From NCBI RefSeq assembly GCF_004745955.1, contig NZ_SRLD01000042.1, forward strand, positions 1-44,766: a stretch of DNA of 44,766 nucleotides, given 5' to 3'. Both the position numbers and the translations under genes were made by a program. This DNA is from Hymenobacter elongatus (lineage in GTDB: Bacteria > Bacteroidota > Bacteroidia > Cytophagales > Hymenobacteraceae). Shown piece after piece: positions 38,338-44,766 of the stretch. Below the pieces are notes generated by a model, which searched no databases, was not told where the DNA came from, and saw only the letters and a program-made list of their open reading frames with translations. Every line of letters starts with the position of its first letter. The first letter of the stretch is position 1.

Positions 38338-39402
38338 CTACTTTTCCTCGGCCAGCCACTGCATGGCCTGGTACTGGCCGGCGCCGACGAACAAGCGCAG
38401 TAGTTCGTCGGTGAGTTGAAGACCGTTGGCGCTGTTGGTGAGAAAAAGCAGGCTTTCTTTAGTATCCGGGAAAGTCATGAAAAAGCCGCGAAAGTCGCCG
38501 TTGTCGCCCCAGTGCCATTGGGCCGGGCCGTGGCTGGTGGTGGCTAGGCCCACGCCGCTGGCCCAGGCAATGTTCGCGTCGGCCGCAGTAGGGGGCGTGG
38601 TGCAGCGGTTGGCCGCGTTGGCGGGCGTGACGAGCAGCTTGGCAGTAGCGGGCTTCAGGCCCTTACCACTGATGAGAGCCTGCAAAAAACGGTTGTAGTC
38701 GGTGGCCGTGGTGAGCAAGCTAAAACCGCCGTTGGGCTCTTTGAAGCGCTTTATTTCGGTGGTTTTGCCGGTTTTGTCGTGGCCGAAAGCCGCATTAGCC
38801 TCGAATCGGGGTTGCCAGGTGAAGCTGGTGTTTTTCATCTGCAGCGGCCCGAATACGTGCTCCTGGGCCAGCTTTTCAAACGACTTGCCGGTCAGGTGTT
38901 CCAGGGTTTTCTGCAGAAAAACGTAGCCTTCGCCCGAGTAGCTCCAGCAGCTGTCGGGCGCGTAGCTCAGGTGCAAAGCAGACGTTTTCCAGCTCTCCGC
39001 CAGCGGGTAGCCCGCCCAGTTGGGCAAGCCGGTCGTATGCCCTAGCACCATGCGGGCCGTTATTTTGTCGGCGTGGGGCTCCCCCTGCAGGCGCGGGTAA
39101 GGGTAGTACGCTAGCAGGGGCTTGTCCAAGTTCAGCAGGCCTTGGTCGTGGAGGCGTAGCGCGGTGTAGGCCAGCACTACTTTGCCCAGGGACGCGGCCT
39201 GGAAGGTAGTGCGGGCATCAACGGCTTGGGTAGTGCCGGCTTTGCGCAGGCCCAGGCTGTAGACCAGCGTTTCGCCTTTTTTGCTGTACACCAGCTGCAT
39301 CCCTGTCACGTTTTCCTTCTTAAGCAGGGCCGCTACTTCAGCTTGCTGGGCAACGGAGCTGAAGCCAATGAGCAGCAATAGCACGGGTAGGAATAGCTTC
39401 AT
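38338..39402 (-). CDS. Secreted serine hydrolase, beta-lactamase/DD-peptidase family S12
   Basis: 354 residues from ATG 39402 with a signal peptide (MKLFLPVLLLLIGFSSVAQ). Active-site motifs of class C-type enzymes: SLGK (S71, K74), YSGEGY as the Tyr motif near 160, and HWGDNGDFRG near 310 in place of KTG. HTTGLPNW is the typical companion motif. It probably cuts peptides or esters in the periplasm. Activity on beta-lactams cannot be judged from the sequence. Confidence 0.88.
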   Translation of the reverse strand: MKLFLPVLLLLIGFSSVAQQAEVAALLKKENVTGMQLVYSKKGETLVYSLGLRKAGTTQAVDARTTFQAASLGKVVLAYTALRLHDQGLLNLDKPLLAYYPYPRLQGEPHADKITARMVLGHTTGLPNWAGYPLAESWKTSALHLSYAPDSCWSYSGEGYVFLQKTLEHLTGKSFEKLAQEHVFGPLQMKNTSFTWQPRFEANAAFGHDKTGKTTEIKRFKEPNGGFSLLTTATDYNRFLQALISGKGLKPATAKLLVTPANAANRCTTPPTAADANIAWASGVGLATTSHGPAQWHWGDNGDFRGFFMTFPDTKESLLFLTNSANGLQLTDELLRLFVGAGQYQAMQWLAEEK

Positions 39403-39474
39403 TTTATCAGGGTGCTTACTTTTTTGAGATAAGGGAATCAGTGTGTCAATAACTATAAAGAGTACTCTATGCAA

Positions 39475-39543
39475 GCGGGCCGCCCCAACCGGAGCGGCCC
39501 GCGTTTCGGAGTGGCTTGCGCCGGAGCGGCATCCGCGCAAGCC
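39475..39543. terminator. Pair of GC-rich hairpins after yebC
   Basis: GCGGGCCGC/GCGGCCCGC (39475-39502) and GGCTTGCGC/GCGCAAGCC (39513-39543). Both are perfect 9-bp stems between the yebC stop and the next gene start on the same strand. Neither has a clear T tract, so the terminator role is likely but not certain. Confidence 0.5.
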
Positions 39544-39566
39544 AAAAAATCCGGCGAATCAGCTGC

Positions 39567-40301
39567 TTAGCCCAGTGTATGGTACACGGCCTGCACGTCG
39601 TCGTCCTCTTCGAACTTCTCAATCAGGTTCATCACCTCTTCCAGCTCGTCGCCATCGAGGCTCACAGTGGTATTGGGCACGCGCTGCAGCTGGGCCGACA
39701 CCACGTTGAGGTACTTTTCTTCCAGGGCCCGCTGCATCTGGCCGAAGTCGGTGAAGGCGGTTTCGACCACGATGAAGTCCTTAACCGTGCCGTGCTCGTC
39801 CTCTTCCTGGTCGGCGTACACGTCTTCGGCACCGGCGTCAATCAGCTCCAGCTCCAGCTCGTCGAGGTTCAGCCCTTCGGCGGCCAGGCGAAACACGCCC
39901 TTGCGAGTGAAGGTGTAGTCGGAGGAGCCGGCGGTGCCCAGGGCCCCGTTGCCCCGGTTGAAGTACATGCGCACGTTGGCCACGGTGCGGGTGGGGTTAT
40001 CGGTAGCCGTTTCGATAACCACGGCCACGCCATGGGGCGCGTAGCCTTCGTACACCACTTCCTGATAGTCTTTTTCCTCCTTGCTGCTGGCTCGCTTAAT
40101 AGCCGATTCCACGCGGTCCTTGGGCATGTTCACGCCTTTGGCGTTCTGCATGGCCGTGCGCAGGCGGGAGTTGGCATCCGGGTTGGTGCCGCCTTCCTTC
40201 ACGGCCATCACGATTTCGCGGCCGATACGGGTGAAATCTTTGGACATCTTGTCCCAGCGCTTCATTTTGCGGCCTTTACGGAATTCAAATGCTCTTCCCA
40301 T
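39567..40301 (-). CDS. yebC: YebC/PmpR-family (TACO1-like) protein
   Basis: 244 residues. The start MGRAFEFRKGRKMKRWDKMSK is the Bacteroidota form of the family signature, followed by FTRIGREIVMAVKEGGTNPD and NMPKDRVESAIKRAS. Acidic C-terminal domain (GDELEEVMNLIEKFEEDDDV) ends ...YHTLG. Described as a transcription regulator in some bacteria and, more recently, as a factor that helps ribosomes pass proline stretches. Acts in the cytoplasm. Single gene by spacing. Confidence 0.95.
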   Translation of the reverse strand: MGRAFEFRKGRKMKRWDKMSKDFTRIGREIVMAVKEGGTNPDANSRLRTAMQNAKGVNMPKDRVESAIKRASSKEEKDYQEVVYEGYAPHGVAVVIETATDNPTRTVANVRMYFNRGNGALGTAGSSDYTFTRKGVFRLAAEGLNLDELELELIDAGAEDVYADQEEDEHGTVKDFIVVETAFTDFGQMQRALEEKYLNVVSAQLQRVPNTTVSLDGDELEEVMNLIEKFEEDDDVQAVYHTLG

Positions 40302-40409
40302 TCGTCGTGTAGTGCTTAGTTATTGGTACTTCTTGCCTGGTTTCGGGGAGGTGGGGGCCGAAAGGGCTGCAAGTTAGCAGAAAGCCTGGCCGGGCGCAAC
40401 GCCGCGCCG

Positions 40410-41273
40410 CTACCGGCGCGGCGGCAGCAGGCCAAGCCCGCGGCCCATCAGCTGATCGAGCCAGCGGGCGGGCAGCAGCCGGGGAATAAGCGAGGTACGC
40501 AGCCAGTTGGGCACAATGGTGTAGCGCACCCGGGGCCGGGGCGTTTCCATAATCTGCACCAGCCGCCCGGCCACGTACTCCGGCGTCAGGCCCTGGGGGC
40601 GGGTTTTGTTGATGAAGCGGATGAAGCGCTGGGCCGGGCCGTAGTAGGGCGTGGCGTGGTACGGCTCCAGGTCGATGCCCTTGTCCCAGATGGGCGTTTG
40701 GGTTACGCCCAACCCAATCAGCACCATGGGCACCCCGAAGAGCAGCAGCTCCCGCCGCCAGGTAGCTGTAAGCCCCTCCAGCGCGAACTTGGTGCCCACG
40801 TAAGCGCCCATAAACGGCGCGGCCACCTGCCCGCTCACCGAGCCAATGTTGATGACCCGGCCGGGCTGCCCCCGGAAGTTGGGCCGGGCACCGAGCAAGG
40901 GCAAAAAGGCCTGGGTGACCTGCACCAGCCCCAGCACGTTCACCTCGAAGTGCTGCCGTATTACCGCAATAGGCTGATGCTGGAGCGGCCCGCCGAAAGC
41001 CACGCCGGCGTTGTTGATGAGCCCGCGCAACGGCTCCCCGTTCAGCTGGCGGCTAACTTCGGCCACCGCCCGGGCTATGGCGGCGGCATCGGTGACGTCG
41101 AAAAGCAGCGGGACAAAATTCTCGCCCAGCTCGGCTTGCACGCGGGCCGCGTCGGCGGGAGTGCGTAGGCTGCCGAATACGCGGTAGCCGCGGCTTAGAA
41201 AAGCGCGGGCGGTGGCCAGGCCCACGCCGCTCGAAACGCCCGTAATCAGCAGGGTCGGAAGGGAAGTTTGCAT
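40410..41273 (-). CDS. Classical SDR oxidoreductase
   Basis: 287 residues from ATG 41273. TGVSSGVG (11-18) binds the cofactor, INNAG (86-90), Ser145 in IGSVSG, and YVGTK (Y158, K162) form the classical SDR active site. Length and C-terminus (LLPARWLDQLMGRGLGLLPP) resemble the 'SDR family NAD(P)-dependent' proteins with a membrane-near tail. Substrate unknown. The stop overlaps a GC hairpin (GCCGCGCCG/CGGCGCGGC near 40402-40425). Confidence 0.9.
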   Translation of the reverse strand: MQTSLPTLLITGVSSGVGLATARAFLSRGYRVFGSLRTPADAARVQAELGENFVPLLFDVTDAAAIARAVAEVSRQLNGEPLRGLINNAGVAFGGPLQHQPIAVIRQHFEVNVLGLVQVTQAFLPLLGARPNFRGQPGRVINIGSVSGQVAAPFMGAYVGTKFALEGLTATWRRELLLFGVPMVLIGLGVTQTPIWDKGIDLEPYHATPYYGPAQRFIRFINKTRPQGLTPEYVAGRLVQIMETPRPRVRYTIVPNWLRTSLIPRLLPARWLDQLMGRGLGLLPPRR

Positions 41274-41340
41274 AGAGCGCAAGCTAGCCGGAATCAGTTG
41301 ATTTCGCCCGGTAGTACGCCGTGCAGCTATTTCCTGAGCG

Positions 41341-41781
41341 CTACGGCTGCTGGCCGGTGGCCGTTCCAGTAGTCGAAACGGATTCCTGGCCAGGTTTCTG
41401 AGCGCTGAAAATTCCCAGCAACCAGCCCGCTGCCAGCAGCCCCAGCCAGAAGGGTACCAGCAGGAATGCCGCCAATGAAGGCCGCTGCACTATACCCAGC
41501 CCAAACGAAAGCGCCCCTGACGGCCGAGGCGCAAACAGCCATAAAATGGTAAGTAGCGCTGCTTGGCTAAGCAACCCCGCAACCAGCAGCTGGCCACTAC
41601 CCGAGGCAGGAACCAGCCACGCACTACCGGATAAACTGAGCGCCAGGATCGGGGGCAGAAGCACGATCAGAACCAGGTAGACCACCAGCAGGGCTGGCCC
41701 GGCATCAATCCATAGGCCAAAACCCAGCGTGAAGAGTAGGGTGCCTGCGGTAGTTAGCAGCGTAAGCTCCACGCGTTTCAT
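41341..41781 (-). CDS. Hypothetical membrane protein, four helices
   Basis: 146 residues with about four hydrophobic segments (LTLLTTAGTLLFTLGFGLWI, LLVVYLVLIVLLPPILALSL, LLVAGLLSQAALLTILWLF, LAAFLLVPFWLGLLAAGWLL) and a polar tail rich in Thr, Ser and Gln. No conserved motif recognised. The gene starts 30 bp after the secreted-protein gene at 41812 on the same strand; the two are probably co-transcribed. Confidence 0.65.
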   Translation of the reverse strand: MKRVELTLLTTAGTLLFTLGFGLWIDAGPALLVVYLVLIVLLPPILALSLSGSAWLVPASGSGQLLVAGLLSQAALLTILWLFAPRPSGALSFGLGIVQRPSLAAFLLVPFWLGLLAAGWLLGIFSAQKPGQESVSTTGTATGQQP

Positions 41782-41811
41782 TGTCCGTAGCTCAGGGGAT
41801 GGTTGCGCAAT

Positions 41812-42270
41812 TTATTGGGCCTGCAGCGTGTAAATTCCCTGGTTGCCGGCCGGGAAGCCTACCAGCGTGAGCGTGAGCAGCTGCACGGCCGGTTGGAGGC
41901 GAAACGAGCCCTGGTCGATGCGGGGCTGGCCCTTCGCGTCGGTGTAGGTGAAGGTGATTTCCGAGCCGGTGAAGGTGAAGCGGCCGTCCTGGTCGAAGTG
42001 CAGGGTGCCGCCGTTGCCCTGCAGCGTGAGGCGCTTCTGAAAGGTGCCGTCGGGGTGCAGGCTGAGCGTGCCGCCCACGCCGCGGGCCGGGATAAGCGTC
42101 GCCTTGGTTTCCCGGTCCACGATGGCGTAGCTCAGGTAGGTGTAGGTGGTGAAGAACGAAGTGGCCGGCGGGGTGATGGGGGCGGCTTTGGCTGGTTGCG
42201 CCCGTTGGGCAACCCCGGAAAAGCTGCCCGCGAGCAGCAGCACAAAAAGGAAAAACAAACGGTAGCGCAT
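41812..42270 (-). CDS. Secreted hypothetical protein, 152 residues
   Basis: ATG 42270; signal peptide MRYRLFFLFVLLLAGSFSGVAQ. The rest is strand-rich: RGVGGTLSLHPDGTFQKRLT, GGTLHFDQDGRFTFTGSEIT, RLQPAVQLLTLTLVGFPAGN. This looks like a small beta-sandwich or lipocalin-like fold as in many Bacteroidota secreted proteins. Family not recognised. It is divergent from the ureohydrolase gene (75 bp between starts). Confidence 0.7.
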   Translation of the reverse strand: MRYRLFFLFVLLLAGSFSGVAQRAQPAKAAPITPPATSFFTTYTYLSYAIVDRETKATLIPARGVGGTLSLHPDGTFQKRLTLQGNGGTLHFDQDGRFTFTGSEITFTYTDAKGQPRIDQGSFRLQPAVQLLTLTLVGFPAGNQGIYTLQAQ

Positions 42271-42345
42271 GGCGAAAGATACGGAATGCCGCCCGGGCAA
42301 GCGGTGGCTCAACGATGGTTCGGCGCTGCACGCTACATTCGTGCC

Positions 42346-43257
42346 ATGCCCACCTTTCTCCGCGAATTGATTCGCCCCGCCGCCGACCTGCCCGAAGCCG
42401 ACGTATGCCTCGTTGGCCTGCCCCTCGACTTTGGCACCGTGCTGGAAGGCGGCCGCGCCGGGGCCGCCCACGCCCCCGATGCCATCCGGAGGGAGCTGCG
42501 CCGCTACCACAAAACCTATAATCTGGAGCACGACGTGGACCTAAGCCGCCTGCGCATTGCCGATGCCGGCAACCTCGACCTGCACCACCCCGACCACACC
42601 ACGAACCACGAAACCATTCGCCGCCGCCTGGGCGAGCTGCTGCGCCGCTACCCACGCGTAGTCGTGCTCGGTGGCAGCCACGACGGCACCTACAGCACCG
42701 TGCGCGGCCTCTACGATGCCACCGGCGGGCAGCCCGTAGGCGGCATCAACCTCGATGCCCACGCCGACGTGAAGGACAAGCCGGTTATCAGCAGCGGAAC
42801 ACCCTTTGGCAAGCTGCTGCGCGAGGAAATCCTGGCCGGAAGCCGCTTCACCGAAATCGGCCTGCACTCCAACCTCAACACCAAAGAGGATATCGACTTT
42901 CTCCATCAGCACGCCGCGACCATCGTGCCGCTGGCCCACGTGCAGCAGGATGGTATGCCGCTCTTTCAGGAGCGGGCGCTGCGCCGGGCCACGGCTGCCG
43001 GCCCCGCCTTCGTGAGCTTCGATATCGACGGCTGCGCCGAAGCGTTTGCGCCGGCCGTGTCGGCTCCGAGTACCGATGGCTTCACGCCGCGCCAGGCCAC
43101 GGAAGCTGCATTTCTGGCCGGGCAACAGCCAGGTGTTCGGCTATTTGAGGTGGTGGAGCTGAACCCGGTTTTCGACCGCGACAACCAGACCGCCCGGCTG
43201 GCTGCCACCATCATCACCGCCTATCTGACGGGCGTCGCCAAGGCAATAGGGGAGTAG
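42346..43257 (+). CDS. Arginase-family ureohydrolase, probably formimidoylglutamase
   Basis: 303 residues from ATG 42346 (the open frame upstream overlaps the divergent gene). Metal motifs of the arginase fold: GGSHDG with H112, NLDAHAD with D137, H139 and D141, and SFDIDGC with D226 and D228. GTPFGKLL and LHSNLNTKED fit formimidoylglutamase, which splits formimidoylglutamate in histidine breakdown, better than arginase or agmatinase. No other hut genes are near, so the assignment stays open. TACATTCG at 42335 is one base off the -7 consensus. Confidence 0.82.
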   Translation: MPTFLRELIRPAADLPEADVCLVGLPLDFGTVLEGGRAGAAHAPDAIRRELRRYHKTYNLEHDVDLSRLRIADAGNLDLHHPDHTTNHETIRRRLGELLRRYPRVVVLGGSHDGTYSTVRGLYDATGGQPVGGINLDAHADVKDKPVISSGTPFGKLLREEILAGSRFTEIGLHSNLNTKEDIDFLHQHAATIVPLAHVQQDGMPLFQERALRRATAAGPAFVSFDIDGCAEAFAPAVSAPSTDGFTPRQATEAAFLAGQQPGVRLFEVVELNPVFDRDNQTARLAATIITAYLTGVAKAIGE

Positions 43258-43346
43258 CGCCGGCGTTACTGAACGGCGGAAGCCGCCACCCGGCGGCACG
43301 GGCTGCGGCTGGCCGAAACGGGCTGGGCTGGGGGAGTAGTGTCATG

Positions 43347-43354
43347 TATGTTTG
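43347..43354 (+). promoter_or_regulatory. Candidate -7 box TATGTTTG
   Basis: Exact TAnnTTTG match 25 bp before the amidohydrolase ATG at 43379, giving a short leader of about 18 nt. No clear -33 element. Confidence 0.45.
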
Positions 43355-43378
43355 GGCCATACTACCTAGCTGCCCGCC

Positions 43379-44686
43379 ATGAAATCCGTAACTCCCGCAC
43401 TGCTCCTCTTCCTGATCAGCCTGCTGCTTTCCGCGCTGCCGGATGGCTCCCAGGCGCAGCCCGCCGCTGCCCGACTGCCGCGCCCGGCGGCCTACGTACG
43501 CGCCAATTCCCCGAGCCGGAGCTGGGAGCTGCGCAATGGCCATTGGTTTGACGGGCAGCGGTTTAAGGATCGGACGGTCTTCGTTCGGAACGGTTTGTTC
43601 CAGCGCCGCCGGCCGCTGCATGTCGATACCGTGGTGGACCTGCGGGGCCAGTGGGTGGTGCCGCCCTTTGCCGAGGCCCACAACCACATGCTCGACGGCA
43701 CCGCCGGGCTGCCCGAAATGATCCGGAAATACCTGGCCGATGGCGTGTACTACGTGCAGGTACTGACCAACTCGCGCTCCGGCGCCGAACAGGCCCGCCC
43801 GTTTCTGAACCGGCCGCAAAGCGTGGATGTGGCATACGCCCACGGTGGTCTTACCAGCACGCTGGGCCACCCGTTTATGGCCTACGAGCCGCGGGCCATG
43901 GGCTTGTATGACCCCAGTCAGTGGGCCACCCAGCAGAACCGGATTGCCCGGAGTCGCCTGCGGGAAAACGATGCGTACTGGTTTCTGGACAGCCTGCCCG
44001 CCGTGGCCGCCAAGTGGCCCCACATCATGGCCGGCCGGCCCGACGTGCTCAAGATTTACCTGCTGCACGCCCGCGAATACGACACCCGGCCCCGCTCCGG
44101 CAAGCCCGGCGAACAGGGCCTGCGGCCCGCCGTGGCGGCTGAAATCGTGCGCCGGGCCCACGCTAAGGGCCTGCGCGTGTATGCTCACATCGAAACCGCC
44201 GATGATTTCCGGCTGGGCGTGCAGATGGGTGTGGATGGCTTCGCGCACGCGCCCACCTACGGCGGCAACCTCGCCGACACGCTGGTCAGCGGGGCCCTGA
44301 CAGCCGCCGACCTGCGCGCGGCCGGCCGCCGGGGCATCGTCGTAACGCCCACGGTGTGGGTGGGGAGTACGTATTTTGCCCCCGCCGACTCCGCCCGGCT
44401 GCGGGCGTTTCGGGCGTTTCAGGGGCGGCAGCTGCGGGCCATGGTGCGCCACGGCGTGCGGCCGCTGGTAGGAGCCGACTGGTGGGGCGAAACGCCGGTG
44501 GGGGAGGCGTTGGCCTGGGAAGAGCTCGGGGTCTTCGATCATGCCATGCTGCTGCGACTGTGGAGCGAAACCACGGCCCAGGCCATTTTTCCCGGCCGCC
44601 GCATCGGGCGGCTGGTGCCGGGCTACGAAGCCTCGCTACTAGGTTGTACGGACAATTATCTTTGCGTTCGTGCAAAGTTTAGATGA
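43379..44686 (+). CDS. Secreted amidohydrolase, C-terminus replaced by insertion-sequence codons
   Basis: 435 codons. Signal peptide MKSVTPALLLFLISLLLSALPDGSQA. Metal-dependent amidohydrolase of the imidazolonepropionase/cytosine deaminase-like clan: HNH motif (H101, H103) in FAEAHNHM, carboxylated Lys in PDVLKIYLLHA, histidine in RVYAHIETADD and Asp in LVGADWWGETP. Up to GYEASLL (about 44640) the sequence is normal; the family would go on with a strand such as 'VLxGNPLxDF'. Instead GCTDNYLCVRAKFR follows and stops, which are codons of the left end of an IS element. All catalytic residues are kept but the last barrel-supporting strands are lost, so activity is doubtful. Confidence 0.8.
   Translation: MKSVTPALLLFLISLLLSALPDGSQAQPAAARLPRPAAYVRANSPSRSWELRNGHWFDGQRFKDRTVFVRNGLFQRRRPLHVDTVVDLRGQWVVPPFAEAHNHMLDGTAGLPEMIRKYLADGVYYVQVLTNSRSGAEQARPFLNRPQSVDVAYAHGGLTSTLGHPFMAYEPRAMGLYDPSQWATQQNRIARSRLRENDAYWFLDSLPAVAAKWPHIMAGRPDVLKIYLLHAREYDTRPRSGKPGEQGLRPAVAAEIVRRAHAKGLRVYAHIETADDFRLGVQMGVDGFAHAPTYGGNLADTLVSGALTAADLRAAGRRGIVVTPTVWVGSTYFAPADSARLRAFRAFQGRQLRAMVRHGVRPLVGADWWGETPVGEALAWEELGVFDHAMLLRLWSETTAQAIFPGRRIGRLVPGYEASLLGCTDNYLCVRAKFR
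44657..44664 (+). promoter_or_regulatory. -7 box TATCTTTG of the transposase
   Basis: Exact TAnnTTTG match just inside the IS end and 5 bp before the presumed GTG start. The closeness implies either a very short leader or translation from a later codon. Confidence 0.35.
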
Positions 44687-44766
44687 AATCAGTGACCGCG
44701 CGTGGGCGTTGTTGGCGCCGCACCTGGCGGGCAAAGCCGGGGACGTGGGCCGCACGGCGGGCGACA
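44670..44766 (+). CDS. IS5-family transposase, N-terminal part (runs off the window)
   Basis: From GTG 44670 the frame reads VQSLDEISDRAWALLAPHLA then GKAGDVGRTAGD and is open to the window end. This is the start of IS5/IS427-type DDE transposases ('LTDEQWALIAPLLPGKAGDPGRTGRDNR'). A +1 frame ATG at 44683 gives no such similarity. Whether the full gene is intact cannot be seen. Confidence 0.78.
   Translation, partial: MQSLDEISDRAWALLAPHLAGKAGDVGRTAGD

Larger units (their letters stand above)
44641..44766 (+). mobile_element. Left end of an IS5-type insertion sequence
   Basis: The element seems to start just after CTA at 44637-44640 (context CTACTAGGTTGTACGGACAA). A CTAG/TA target fits the IS427 branch of the IS5 family. 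GGTTGTACGGACAA would be the terminal inverted repeat; its partner is outside the window. The transposase begins 30 bp inside. Confidence 0.65.

Overview
The window looks like a chromosomal segment of a pigmented soil or water bacterium of the phylum Bacteroidota, order Cytophagales, most likely Hymenobacter or a close relative. The signs are high GC coding DNA, a type IX secretion (T9SS) C-terminal sorting domain, many Sec and lipoprotein signal peptides, almost no Shine-Dalgarno sequences, and several promoter boxes of the Bacteroidota type TAnnTTTG (741, 11226, 43347, 44657). The genus is inferred from protein similarity remembered, not from a search.

Layout. 1-259 is the start of an M1 aminopeptidase gene. 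811-6708 (+) holds topoisomerase III, a coupled low-GC secreted protein, two decayed genes (one with an in-frame TAG, one with two frameshifts) and a periplasmic trehalase into which the second decayed gene reads in frame. 7290-11132 (-) holds an Lgt-like membrane protein fused to a beta-rich domain and an SDR/DUF2867 protein; a divergent ArnT-like glycosyltransferase follows (+). 13133-15955 (-) is a lysC-lysA operon preceded by a short ORF with clustered Met/Lys codons and a terminator hairpin, which I read as a translational attenuator. 16485-21514 holds a DUF2911 protein, a T9SS cargo protein, a lipoprotein and an M28 peptidase. 21999-30158 (-) is a biotin cluster in the order bioB - small ORF - bioF - Crp/Fnr regulator - secreted hydrolase - bioD - bioA - ketoacyl synthase. 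No bioC or bioH is seen; the ketoacyl synthase gene overlaps bioA. 30445-42270 (-, with one + gene at 35150) is a mixed housekeeping and accessory stretch: YiaA-like protein, Kazal lipoprotein, a nonsense-mutated DUF6855-type gene, GNAT, two RsuA-family pseudouridine synthases, S33 and S12 hydrolases, YebC, an SDR and small membrane or secreted proteins. 42346-44766 (+) has an arginase-family ureohydrolase and a secreted amidohydrolase whose 3' end is cut off by an IS5-type insertion sequence that runs off the window.

The intergenic spaces carry an unusually dense family of long perfect palindromes, about nine full or partial copies in 45 kb. Some are nested inside longer terminal inverted repeats, and two elements of about 165 bp share terminal sequences. 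Several copies sit where a bidirectional terminator would be expected. Together with the decayed genes and the IS insertion they show a genome shaped by small repeated elements. The most testable new claims are the lysC leader attenuator, the ketoacyl synthase as a biotin-pathway member, the Lgt/beta-domain fusion and the nested palindromic elements.
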